Assembly (NCBI GenBank): GCA_002450335.1
Contig: DJZB01000054.1
Location: forward strand, 7,274-13,743
Length of the DNA: 6,470 nt
Direction of reading: 5' to 3'
From: Rhodobiaceae bacterium UBA6963
Lineage (GTDB): Bacteria > Pseudomonadota > Alphaproteobacteria > RS24
A model generated the notes under the pieces. The model ran no database searches, had not been told where the DNA came from, and worked only from the letters and a program-made list of their open reading frames with translations. Shown here in pieces: positions 1 to 5,581 of the stretch (within the stretch, counting starts at the first letter, position 1; every line of letters begins with the position of its first letter). The position numbers and the translations under genes were made by a program.

Positions 1-24
1 CTACTCAGCCAGTTTCTACTCAGC
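1..24 (-). repeat. Short direct repeat giving two in-frame stops at the yrdC-like gene end
   Basis: CTACTCAGC occurs at 1-9 and again at 16-24, a 15-bp period. Read on the minus strand, the gene ends Ala-Glu-TAG, and readthrough would add Lys-Leu-Ala-Glu before a second in-frame TAG at 3-1. This could be a small tandem duplication over the stop codon. The window edge hides any further copy. Confidence 0.5.
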
Positions 25-699
25 AGGTCTGGGCGGCATATCAATATTGAAATGCCGTTTTAGGATGTCGCTTATATTCTCATAACAACACCCAAAACGA
101 ACCACCTCGAGCGTCTCGACATTTAAAAGAGTCGATGACATGCCTTGATGGGTATATTTCACGGGACCGTAATTCACGATAAAGTCCGCTGCTTCTTTAA
201 TCTCGTCCTGCACATCCTCTACACGGAAACGCGTACCGGTTGTCGAAACATTGGCAGATGAACCGAAGAAAAGCTGACCCGCCTCAAAAGACAGGCGTGT
301 AATTTCTGAATGAAAACGTCCGGCATTGGTCAGCATGGCAAGCGTGTTGTCCACTGTGCTGCGGGTGTAAAGTTCTTCTTCAATTGTACCAAACAACTCG
401 TGCCCCGGGTTGCAGGGCGCAATGATACCCAGAGGAAGATCATAATCTTCGACAATGGCAGAAACGATTTCGCGTCCTCGGCTTGTGCATTCATGCAAGG
501 AGCGGTGATGGTCCATGTTACCGATAAGTGCGTTATATTTTGTGTTCGCACGCTGCTTGGTATTGAAAATATGCATAACAGGGTCAAGACCCTTGCCCAA
601 GAAAGCGTAGCCTACATCCATTGGTAGAATGCAAGTGCCGCCGCCCATAATGACGTCAAAGGCTTGCTTTGCGTCTTTCTCGATAGCTAAAACGCCCAT
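16..699 (-). CDS. Divergent YciO/YrdC/Sua5-fold protein in the hyuAB operon
   Basis: The 227-residue protein spans a whole YrdC/Sua5-type domain, near the usual length of YrdC and YciO. Family hallmarks seen are a KxR motif (K48-Q-R50), an S-S-A-N-V-S stretch at 147-152 matching the SxN nucleotide-binding loop, G-M-S-S-T at 186-190 and V-V-R-F-G at 199-203. The N-terminal signature, normally P-T-x-T-x-Y-G-L in threonylcarbamoyl-AMP synthases, reads P26-M-D-V-G-Y-A-F, closer to the P-T-D-S-G-Y-A-L I recall from YciO. Known family members use ATP, bicarbonate and threonine for tRNA t6A; YciO's role is less settled. The divergent signature and hydantoinase-type context suggest a specialised paralog, not the housekeeping enzyme (inference). 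The start is supported by AGAGGGGA six bases upstream of ATG. No signal peptide or membrane segment is evident, so it is probably cytoplasmic. Fold assignment is fairly sure; function is unknown. Confidence 0.85.
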   Translation of the reverse strand: MGVLAIEKDAKQAFDVIMGGGTCILPMDVGYAFLGKGLDPVMHIFNTKQRANTKYNALIGNMDHHRSLHECTSRGREIVSAIVEDYDLPLGIIAPCNPGHELFGTIEEELYTRSTVDNTLAMLTNAGRFHSEITRLSFEAGQLFFGSSANVSTTGTRFRVEDVQDEIKEAADFIVNYGPVKYTHQGMSSTLLNVETLEVVRFGCCYENISDILKRHFNIDMPPRPAE

Positions 700-720
700 A
701 ATAAATCCCCTCTATGTAAT
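700..720 (-). promoter_or_regulatory. Translation leader of the yrdC-like gene, similar to that of hyuA
   Basis: Reading toward the gene, the leader holds ATTACATA (720-713), then a strong purine-rich Shine-Dalgarno AGAGGGGA (713-706), then six bases to ATG. The same ATTACATA octamer lies at exactly the same distance from the hyuA start, and 15 of the 21 leader bases agree. This ribosome-binding site fixes the start at 699 and suggests independent ribosome loading after the upstream hairpin. Confidence 0.7.
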
Positions 721-726
721 TGTAAG

Positions 727-758
727 ACCCACATTGCCGCTCTCACGACAATGTGGGT
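727..758. terminator. Perfect 10-bp-stem hairpin between hyuB and yrdC-like genes
   Basis: ACCCACATTG (727-736) is the exact reverse complement of CAATGTGGGT (749-758), with a 12-base loop. On the plus strand it is followed by a T-rich run (758-769), the form of an intrinsic terminator. On the minus strand, the direction of the surrounding genes, the run lies before the stem as A-rich sequence and CTTACAATTAC follows. It therefore does not look like a normal terminator of the hyuAB message. It may be an mRNA-stabilising or partial-attenuation hairpin for the leftward operon, a stop for antisense transcription, or both. The stem is certain; its role is not. Confidence 0.6.
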
Positions 759-764
759 TTATTT

Positions 765-2642
765 TTATTCAGCGGCCAGACGGCTTTTTGAAAAGTCCGG
801 TGCTGCAGGCGGCTCAAGGCCTGTTTCTGCCAGGCAATTGGCGCGAAGCTCTTCGAGTTCATCGCCAAAGTTAAACAGTTTAGCCTCTGCCTTATTGGCA
901 GCTTTTTCAGCTCTCAATGCTTCTGTAGCCGCTTCATCAACCGCGCCATTTGCGATAACAACACCGTAAATGTCATTAGCTGCTTCCAGACTGACAAGAC
1001 CCGAGTCTACGTCTTTCAGGACGCGATCCGCTTCTCTTGTCAGCGGGTCGCCGACACCGCCGCCGCCCCAAGTATTGAAGTAAAGAATGTCGCCGCTTTT
1101 CACTTCAAAACGGTCACATTTGGATGGCAGCATTTCTGTTTCACCGGTCGCACGCACCAGTTCTTTTGTGCTACGCCAACCAGGATTAGCGCCGTTAACT
1201 CCCCATGGGTAGGTCAACCAACGGTCATCATGAATTGAGATTTCACCATCTTCAAGGAATCTGTAACCCATGCGAATGCCGTTACCACCTCTGTGATAGC
1301 CGGCACCACCTGAGTCCGTAATTGACTCATAAGTTTCAATGCGGAGCGGGAAATAAGCCTCAAGAAACTCGTTAGGTACGTTCTTAAAGCCCGGCCATAG
1401 GGAGTGACCGTCAGGCCCGTCACCAATAGGTCTTGCCGGAATACCGCCAAAGCCAATTTGGTAAAGCTGATACCACTCACCATTTTTATCATAGCCGGAA
1501 TACATAAAGTGAGGACTGTCAGAGAAGCCTGCACCACAAAGGAAATCCGGATTACCTTGACCAAGTAATCCGCCAAGAACATCAAAGATACGCCCCAGCG
1601 CATGTGTCCGGCATGACAGTGCTGCCGGGCGGGTTGGTTTCAGTAAAGACCCTTCAGGGATACGGACATCCATGTAGTCGTAGAAGCCGTCATTAAAAAG
1701 AATTTGCGGGTCAAATGCGGAAATCATAAATGTTCCGCAGAACATTTTGAACATTTCCTCATTCAGCAAGAAGTTAATCGAACCGGGGCTTTGTGGGTCG
1801 GTTCCATCGAAGTCAAAAATGACTTTCTCACCTTCACGCCACATTGAGCATTTGATTTTATAAGGCCCGGAACCCAGCGCATCATCACAGATATAATCTT
1901 CGAAGGTTTGAACCTCTTCCGGTACTGTTTCCATGATTAGTTTTTGCATGGCGCGGCAGTTACGTTCTAGCAACTCATCAAGAGCAGAATAGAAAACATC
2001 GTCACCAAAGCGTTCGGCCATTTCAATGCAACGACGATCCGCAATATTACAGGCGGCAATAACACCTTTAAAGTCACCTTCGTTCCAATGCGGCATACGT
2101 GAGTTACGCAAAACAATTTTAATAATGTCGTCTTGTAATTCACCTTTTCTGAAGACCTTTACGGGTGGCACGGCCACACCTTCTTCAAAAATCTCACGGG
2201 CTTCGTTTGGCAATGAACCCGGTGCCCGGCCGCCAATATCTGTCATGTGACCGAAATGCGCTGCCCAGCAGAGGTGACGGCCATCTTTAAAAACCGGTTT
2301 GATGACCAAATAATCATTCAAATGGCTGACTGCGCCGCCGCAGCTGTAAGGGTCATTGGTGAAAATCATGTCACCTTCTTCAATGGTGCCTTCAAAGGCT
2401 TCCATAAAGCCATGAATGAACGAGCCAAATTGTCCAACAACCATCTTGCCGTCTACATTGGCAATCATTGGAAAAGCGTCGCCCTGTTCACGGATGCCCG
2501 GGGACATGGCTGTACGGAAAAGCGTTGCATCCATTTGCTCACGGGTATTACGAAGAGCATTTTCAATAATATCCAGTGTAATGGGGTCAACTTCTAACCG
2601 GTTATAAGGGGTTGTGTTTGTCTCGAGAATTTTCTCATGCAT
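765..2642 (-). CDS. hyuB: Hydantoinase B/oxoprolinase family subunit (HyuB-like)
   Basis: The 625-residue protein carries the HyuB family pattern throughout. It shows D19-P-I-T-L-D-I-I near the N-terminus, S-P-G-I-R-E-Q-G-D at 47-55 and T-N-D-P-Y at 95-99. H-L-N-D follows at 107-110, G-H-M-T-D-I-G-G at 131-138 and I-F-E-E-G-V-A-V-P-P-V-K at 151-162. Further on are F-D-F-D-G-T at 276-281, D-S-G-G-A-G at 443-448, R-G-G-N-G at 451-455, L-P-S-K at 505-508 and T-W-G-G-G-G-V-G-D-P at 524-533. Known relatives pair with an ATPase subunit to hydrolyse 5-oxoproline, hydantoins or lactams, or to carboxylate ketones. It is somewhat longer than many HyuB proteins but shorter than the acetone carboxylase large subunit as I recall it. 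The start is set by GGGAGA (2656-2651), eight bases from ATG and 19 bp after hyuA. No secretion signal is seen. Family is secure; substrate and reaction type cannot be read. Confidence 0.95.
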   Translation of the reverse strand: MHEKILETNTTPYNRLEVDPITLDIIENALRNTREQMDATLFRTAMSPGIREQGDAFPMIANVDGKMVVGQFGSFIHGFMEAFEGTIEEGDMIFTNDPYSCGGAVSHLNDYLVIKPVFKDGRHLCWAAHFGHMTDIGGRAPGSLPNEAREIFEEGVAVPPVKVFRKGELQDDIIKIVLRNSRMPHWNEGDFKGVIAACNIADRRCIEMAERFGDDVFYSALDELLERNCRAMQKLIMETVPEEVQTFEDYICDDALGSGPYKIKCSMWREGEKVIFDFDGTDPQSPGSINFLLNEEMFKMFCGTFMISAFDPQILFNDGFYDYMDVRIPEGSLLKPTRPAALSCRTHALGRIFDVLGGLLGQGNPDFLCGAGFSDSPHFMYSGYDKNGEWYQLYQIGFGGIPARPIGDGPDGHSLWPGFKNVPNEFLEAYFPLRIETYESITDSGGAGYHRGGNGIRMGYRFLEDGEISIHDDRWLTYPWGVNGANPGWRSTKELVRATGETEMLPSKCDRFEVKSGDILYFNTWGGGGVGDPLTREADRVLKDVDSGLVSLEAANDIYGVVIANGAVDEAATEALRAEKAANKAEAKLFNFGDELEELRANCLAETGLEPPAAPDFSKSRLAAE

Positions 2643-2661
2643 GATAATAATCTCCCAATTT

Positions 2662-4734
2662 TCAGGATTTAGGTGACAGCAGCAAATTGCGACGGCTGTC
2701 TACTTTGGCTTCATGGCCGGGGAACACAACGGTTGTTGAGTCCATTTCAGTGATTACGGCAGGGCCGTTAACAATGTGTCCGGGGTCAAGTTTGGCGCGG
2801 TCATAAACTTTTGCTTTGTGCAATTCACCATTATGGAAAATTTCATGATCCATAATGATAGCATCATCAACCGACCCGGATGAGGCTTCGCCGGAGTCCG
2901 ACAACTCAACATCTGATGGTGGGCCGAGAACGATAGCGCGAAGATTAACGAATTCTTTTTCAGCATCCAGACGGAATGTGAACAGCTGTTCGTGCATTTC
3001 GTCGAAATCATTGGCTACTGCATCGAATTTACCCGCTTTTACGTCTTCAAGTGACACAGGCACAGTTAACACCAGACCCTGACCTGAATACCTAATATCT
3101 ATCTCATAACGATATTCCAGCGTTTTCGTGTCGAGGTTAATGGCATCATTGCTACCGGAGATGGTTAGACCGTCACCGGCGCTTTGTGCCAATTCACCAA
3201 GATCTTCAGCGATTTTGCCGCCATCGGCATTCTTCATATTGACGATGATGGTTTTGGACGCCTCATTTCTCAGGCGCGTCGTGGCATCACCATAGGCACA
3301 AAGAATACCCGGCCCTGGCGGCACGATTACCGGCCATGACTGCGTCAATTCACCAAGTGCGTTGGCATGCAGAGGTCCGGCACCCCCAAAAGCCATCAAA
3401 GAGAAGTCACGCGGGTCATACCCTTTTTCAATTGAGACAAGACGAACGGCACCGAACATGCGTTCATTGACGATTTTGACGATACCTTCTGCGGCTTCGT
3501 TAACCGTTAGTCCCAGCGCATCAGCTACCTTCTGGACAGCTTTTTCGGCAAGGTCTTTGCGGATGTTCATGTCACCGCCAAGTTTTTGGTTTTCAGGCAG
3601 GTAGCCAAGAACCACATTGGCGTCAGTAACTGTTGGATTTTCACCACCTTTGTCATAAGCAGCAGGTCCGGGGACAGCGCCGGCAGATTCAGGGCCGACA
3701 CGCAGAGCTTTCGTCAGTTCCGGCACATGGGCGATTGACCCGCCACCGGCACCGATAGAACGCACATCCAAGGCACTGGCGCGGACAGTCACATCACCGA
3801 CAGTCGTTTCACGGCGGACAAGCGCCTGACCGTTTTCAATAAGTGCCACATCGGTTGATGTGCCACCCATATCGAAGGTGATGACATTATTGATACCGGC
3901 CTGTTCACCAACCCAGATAGCACCCGACACGCCACCAGCCGGGCCGCTCATAAGCAGGTTCACCGGAAAATTGGCGGCTGACGGGGCCGTAGCCAAACCA
4001 CCGTCGGATCTCAGGATTGACAGGCTAGCGCCATTCATCTTTTCGCTAAATTCGGCTTCAAGATTGGAGATATATTTTTCAACCTCAGGGCGCACATAGG
4101 AATTTGCGACAGTAGTGACCGTTCTCTCATATTCCTGCAGTTCAGGAATAACTTCGCTTGATATTGATGCAGGAATGTCCGGCATGACTTCGCTGGCAAT
4201 CTCTCTGATGCGTTTTTCATGTTCATCATTTGAGAAGCTGTTGATGAGACAAATTGTCAGGGCTTCGATGTTTTTAGCTTTGAGACCTTCCAATGATGTT
4301 CTCAGAGCAGCCTCGTCGAGACCCTTAACAACTTCACCATCTGCGCCCATGCGCTCGTCAGCTTCAATTGTAAATTCTAAGGGGGCTAGTGGGGGAGTCT
4401 TTTGATAGTAGAGCCATCCACCCAAACCGCCCGGCACATAAGAGCGTGCAATCTGTAAAACTTGTCCATAGCCTTTTGTGGTGACAAGGCCTACTTTTGC
4501 GCCCTTCCCAGTCAAAATGGCGTTTGTTGCGACAGTCGTACCGTGTGTAATGACCTCAATATCTGCCATATCTACATTGGCTAATTCACAAGCTTTTTTA
4601 ATACCGTTCAATACGCCTTTGGAGCTATCCTCAGGTGTTGATGGTACTTTGGATGTAAAAAAACTTGATGATTTTGTATCGACCAATAAGACGTCAGTGA
4701 AGGTTCCGCCTACATCAACTCCTACCTTAAACAT
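2662..4734 (-). CDS. hyuA: Hydantoinase A/oxoprolinase family ATPase subunit (HyuA-like)
   Basis: The 690 residues match the usual HyuA length and three-part layout: N-terminal domain (about 3-180), actin-like ATPase core (about 195-490) and C-terminal region. Motifs are D7-V-G-G-T-F-T-D, the first ATP-phosphate loop; H-G-T-T-V-A-T-N at 64-71; and E-V-I-P-E-L-Q-E-Y-E-R-T at 194-205. Then come L-M-S-G-P-A-G-G at 261-268, F-D-M-G-G-T-S-T-D-V at 287-296, the second phosphate loop, S-I-G-A-G-G-G-S at 326-333, G-P-E-S-A-G at 347-352 and F-G-G-A-G-P-L-H-A at 449-457. Such subunits phosphorylate the substrate or bicarbonate for the HyuB partner. The usual Cys of the G-P-A-C-Y motif is Ala here (G356-P-A-A-Y). 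The start follows GGGGGA with a six-base gap. It is the first gene of the leftward operon. Possible roles are lactamase, hydantoinase or ketone carboxylase; the sequence alone does not decide. Confidence 0.96.
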   Translation of the reverse strand: MFKVGVDVGGTFTDVLLVDTKSSSFFTSKVPSTPEDSSKGVLNGIKKACELANVDMADIEVITHGTTVATNAILTGKGAKVGLVTTKGYGQVLQIARSYVPGGLGGWLYYQKTPPLAPLEFTIEADERMGADGEVVKGLDEAALRTSLEGLKAKNIEALTICLINSFSNDEHEKRIREIASEVMPDIPASISSEVIPELQEYERTVTTVANSYVRPEVEKYISNLEAEFSEKMNGASLSILRSDGGLATAPSAANFPVNLLMSGPAGGVSGAIWVGEQAGINNVITFDMGGTSTDVALIENGQALVRRETTVGDVTVRASALDVRSIGAGGGSIAHVPELTKALRVGPESAGAVPGPAAYDKGGENPTVTDANVVLGYLPENQKLGGDMNIRKDLAEKAVQKVADALGLTVNEAAEGIVKIVNERMFGAVRLVSIEKGYDPRDFSLMAFGGAGPLHANALGELTQSWPVIVPPGPGILCAYGDATTRLRNEASKTIIVNMKNADGGKIAEDLGELAQSAGDGLTISGSNDAINLDTKTLEYRYEIDIRYSGQGLVLTVPVSLEDVKAGKFDAVANDFDEMHEQLFTFRLDAEKEFVNLRAIVLGPPSDVELSDSGEASSGSVDDAIIMDHEIFHNGELHKAKVYDRAKLDPGHIVNGPAVITEMDSTTVVFPGHEAKVDSRRNLLLSPKS

Positions 4735-4755
4735 TTTTATTCCCCCATATGTAAT
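4735..4755 (-). promoter_or_regulatory. hyuA translation leader with strong ribosome-binding site
   Basis: Reading toward hyuA: ATTACATA (4755-4748), GGGGGA (4746-4741), six bases, then ATG. Layout and octamer match the yrdC-like gene leader at 720-700, while hyuB between them has a different leader. The strong Shine-Dalgarno supports the start at 4734. Confidence 0.7.
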
Positions 4756-4765
4756 GGATATTTTC

Positions 4766-4801
4766 TACTAGTAATATTTTGAATGCTTGTTTAACTATAG
4801 T
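4766..4801. promoter_or_regulatory. Two further short palindromes in the divergent control region
   Basis: TACTAGTA (4766-4773) and ACTATAGT (4794-4801) are both perfect 8-bp palindromes, and they share the half-element ACTA/TAGT. The second overlaps the candidate hyuA -10 element. The first would lie in the hyuA 5' leader. They could be secondary operator sites, but 8-bp palindromes are expected fairly often by chance in AT-rich DNA. Confidence 0.25.
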
Positions 4802-4822
4802 AGCATCAATGATGCAGACCAA
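4794..4822 (-). promoter_or_regulatory. Candidate sigma70-type promoter for the hyuA operon
   Basis: On the minus strand TTGGTC (4822-4817) and TATAGT (4799-4794) are separated by exactly 17 bases. The -10 matches the consensus at five of six positions; the -35 matches only at TTG. It would give a leader of roughly 50 bases before hyuA. The best palindrome of the region (4803-4815) lies inside its spacer, a classic repressor position. The call is inferred from pattern only; a weak -35 is common in regulated promoters. Confidence 0.45.
4803..4815. promoter_or_regulatory. Candidate GntR operator, perfect inverted repeat
   Basis: GCATCAATGATGC is a perfect inverted repeat with six-base arms around one central base. 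It lies in the divergent control region, 32 bp before the gntR start and between the -35 and -10 of the candidate hyuA promoter. HutC-type GntR regulators commonly bind short inverted repeats near their own promoters, so this is the favoured operator. The sequence does not match a HutC-family site I can name. The arm GCAT is also part of a looser repeat, ATGCT-14 bases-AGCAT (4783-4806). Confidence 0.45.
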
Positions 4823-4847
4823 TAAATCAAGACAGATTGTTATTTAA

Positions 4848-5579
4848 ATGCAAAAAAAAATATATAAAGCCAGATATTCGGAGATTGCCGAAACACTCAT
4901 TAACCAGATAACAAGTGGTCACTATGAATTAGGACAACAACTCCCCTCCGAACAGGCCATGTCGGAAAGTTTCAATGTCAGCCGCTTCACGATTAGAGCC
5001 GCGCTCAGAGAAATTGAAAAAATGGGTATGATTAGCCGCCATCGGCGTCGTGGAACTATCCTTTTGTCCGACAAGCCTGTTGAACTTATCGTTCAAGAAA
5101 TTAAGGGTTTTGAAGAGTTGTTTCAATATCCACAGGATACTGTCCTGCACATGACTAAGTCGAGTTCGACTGAAGCTGATATTTCACTCGCAAATTTTTT
5201 AAAAACCACACCCGGTACCGAATGGACAAGATTGGAAGGTCTCAGGGTCACACAGGATAAATCACCTTTCTGCATAACCGACATTTATGTACCTAAAGAA
5301 ATTAATCTTTCACTAAAGGATGTTAATAAGCCGGATAGACCCGTCTTTAAAATCATAGAAGAAAACTTTGGGTTTCAGGCAGAAGAAATAAACGCTGAAA
5401 TTATGGCTGGCAGTCTTGGCAAAGAGCGTGCTGCGCGATTGAATGTGGAAGCCGGGAGTTCATCAATCATTATTGTCAGGCGTTATCGTGATACGCAAGG
5501 ACGGCTTTTCGAGGTCTCTGTCAGTGAACATCCGGCAAGCAGATTTACCTATTCATTCAACATGAGTTACAGGAGATAA
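4848..5579 (+). CDS. GntR-family transcriptional regulator, HutC/UTRA type
   Basis: The 243-residue protein has an N-terminal winged helix-turn-helix (about 7-75): Y-S-E-I-A-E-T-L, then L-P-S-E-Q-A-M-S-E at 32-40, F-N-V-S-R-F-T-I-R-A-A-L at 42-53 and a basic wing R-H-R-R-R-G-T at 64-70. The UTRA ligand-binding domain follows (about 95-240) and ends in the typical Y-S-F-N-M-S-Y-R-R. HutC-type regulators usually act as dimeric repressors released by a pathway substrate or intermediate, and often control divergent neighbours, which fits this gene's place between hyuA and the lyase. The start must be 4848 or later, because TAA directly precedes ATG (4845-4847). Starting later would cut the helix-turn-helix. 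No Shine-Dalgarno is visible and a run of nine A follows the first codon, which hints at weak or unusual initiation. Family is secure; ligand unknown. Confidence 0.95.
   Translation: MQKKIYKARYSEIAETLINQITSGHYELGQQLPSEQAMSESFNVSRFTIRAALREIEKMGMISRHRRRGTILLSDKPVELIVQEIKGFEELFQYPQDTVLHMTKSSSTEADISLANFLKTTPGTEWTRLEGLRVTQDKSPFCITDIYVPKEINLSLKDVNKPDRPVFKIIEENFGFQAEEINAEIMAGSLGKERAARLNVEAGSSSIIIVRRYRDTQGRLFEVSVSEHPASRFTYSFNMSYRR
4852..4860 (+). repeat. Homopolymer run of nine A at the start of gntR
   Basis: Codons 2 to 5 of the regulator contain nine consecutive A residues. Any gain or loss of one base during replication or transcription would shift the frame right after the start codon and abolish the regulator. 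Whether slippage actually occurs cannot be told from one sequence. Confidence 0.6.
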
Positions 5580-5581
5580 GA
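5571..5581 (+). promoter_or_regulatory. Lyase ribosome-binding site inside the end of gntR
   Basis: AGGAG (5571-5575) lies in the last sense codons of gntR, six bases before the lyase ATG at 5582. The gntR TAA (5577-5579) falls between the two, leaving two bases between the genes. The arrangement indicates translational coupling and one shared transcript, and it fixes the lyase start. Confidence 0.85.

Larger units (their letters stand above)
4735..4847. other. Shared divergent control region
   Basis: This 113-bp AT-rich spacer separates the hyuA start (leftward) from the gntR start (rightward) and must hold the control signals for both, unless transcription enters from outside. It contains the hyuA leader, the candidate hyuA promoter and the palindromes listed separately. 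I could not find a convincing -35/-10 pair for gntR, nor a Shine-Dalgarno before it. Confidence 0.8.

Noticed and set aside
310..627. Plus-strand open frame of 105 codons antisense to the yrdC-like gene
   Set aside because: It lies wholly inside a well-supported gene, and its translation shows no family pattern that I recognise.
16..699. Housekeeping tsaC/sua5 tRNA-modification gene
   Set aside because: The P-T-x-T-x-Y-G-L signature is altered and the gene sits in a catabolic-type operon. It is not fully excluded, since the rest of the genome is unseen.
1214..1603. Minus-strand open frame of 129 codons overlapping hyuB in another frame
   Set aside because: It is an out-of-frame shadow; the hyuB frame carries family motifs across the same stretch.
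2247..2597. Plus-strand open frame of 116 codons antisense to hyuB
   Set aside because: It is the shadow of conserved HyuB motifs on the other strand and has no recognisable domain.
2636..2638. Alternative ATG for hyuB four bases inside the chosen start
   Set aside because: It is out of frame with hyuB; the start at 2642 has a ribosome-binding site at good spacing.
4770..4847. Sigma70 promoter for gntR on the plus strand
   Set aside because: TATAGT (4796-4801) could be a -10, but no acceptable -35 lies 16 to 19 bases upstream, so I do not call it.
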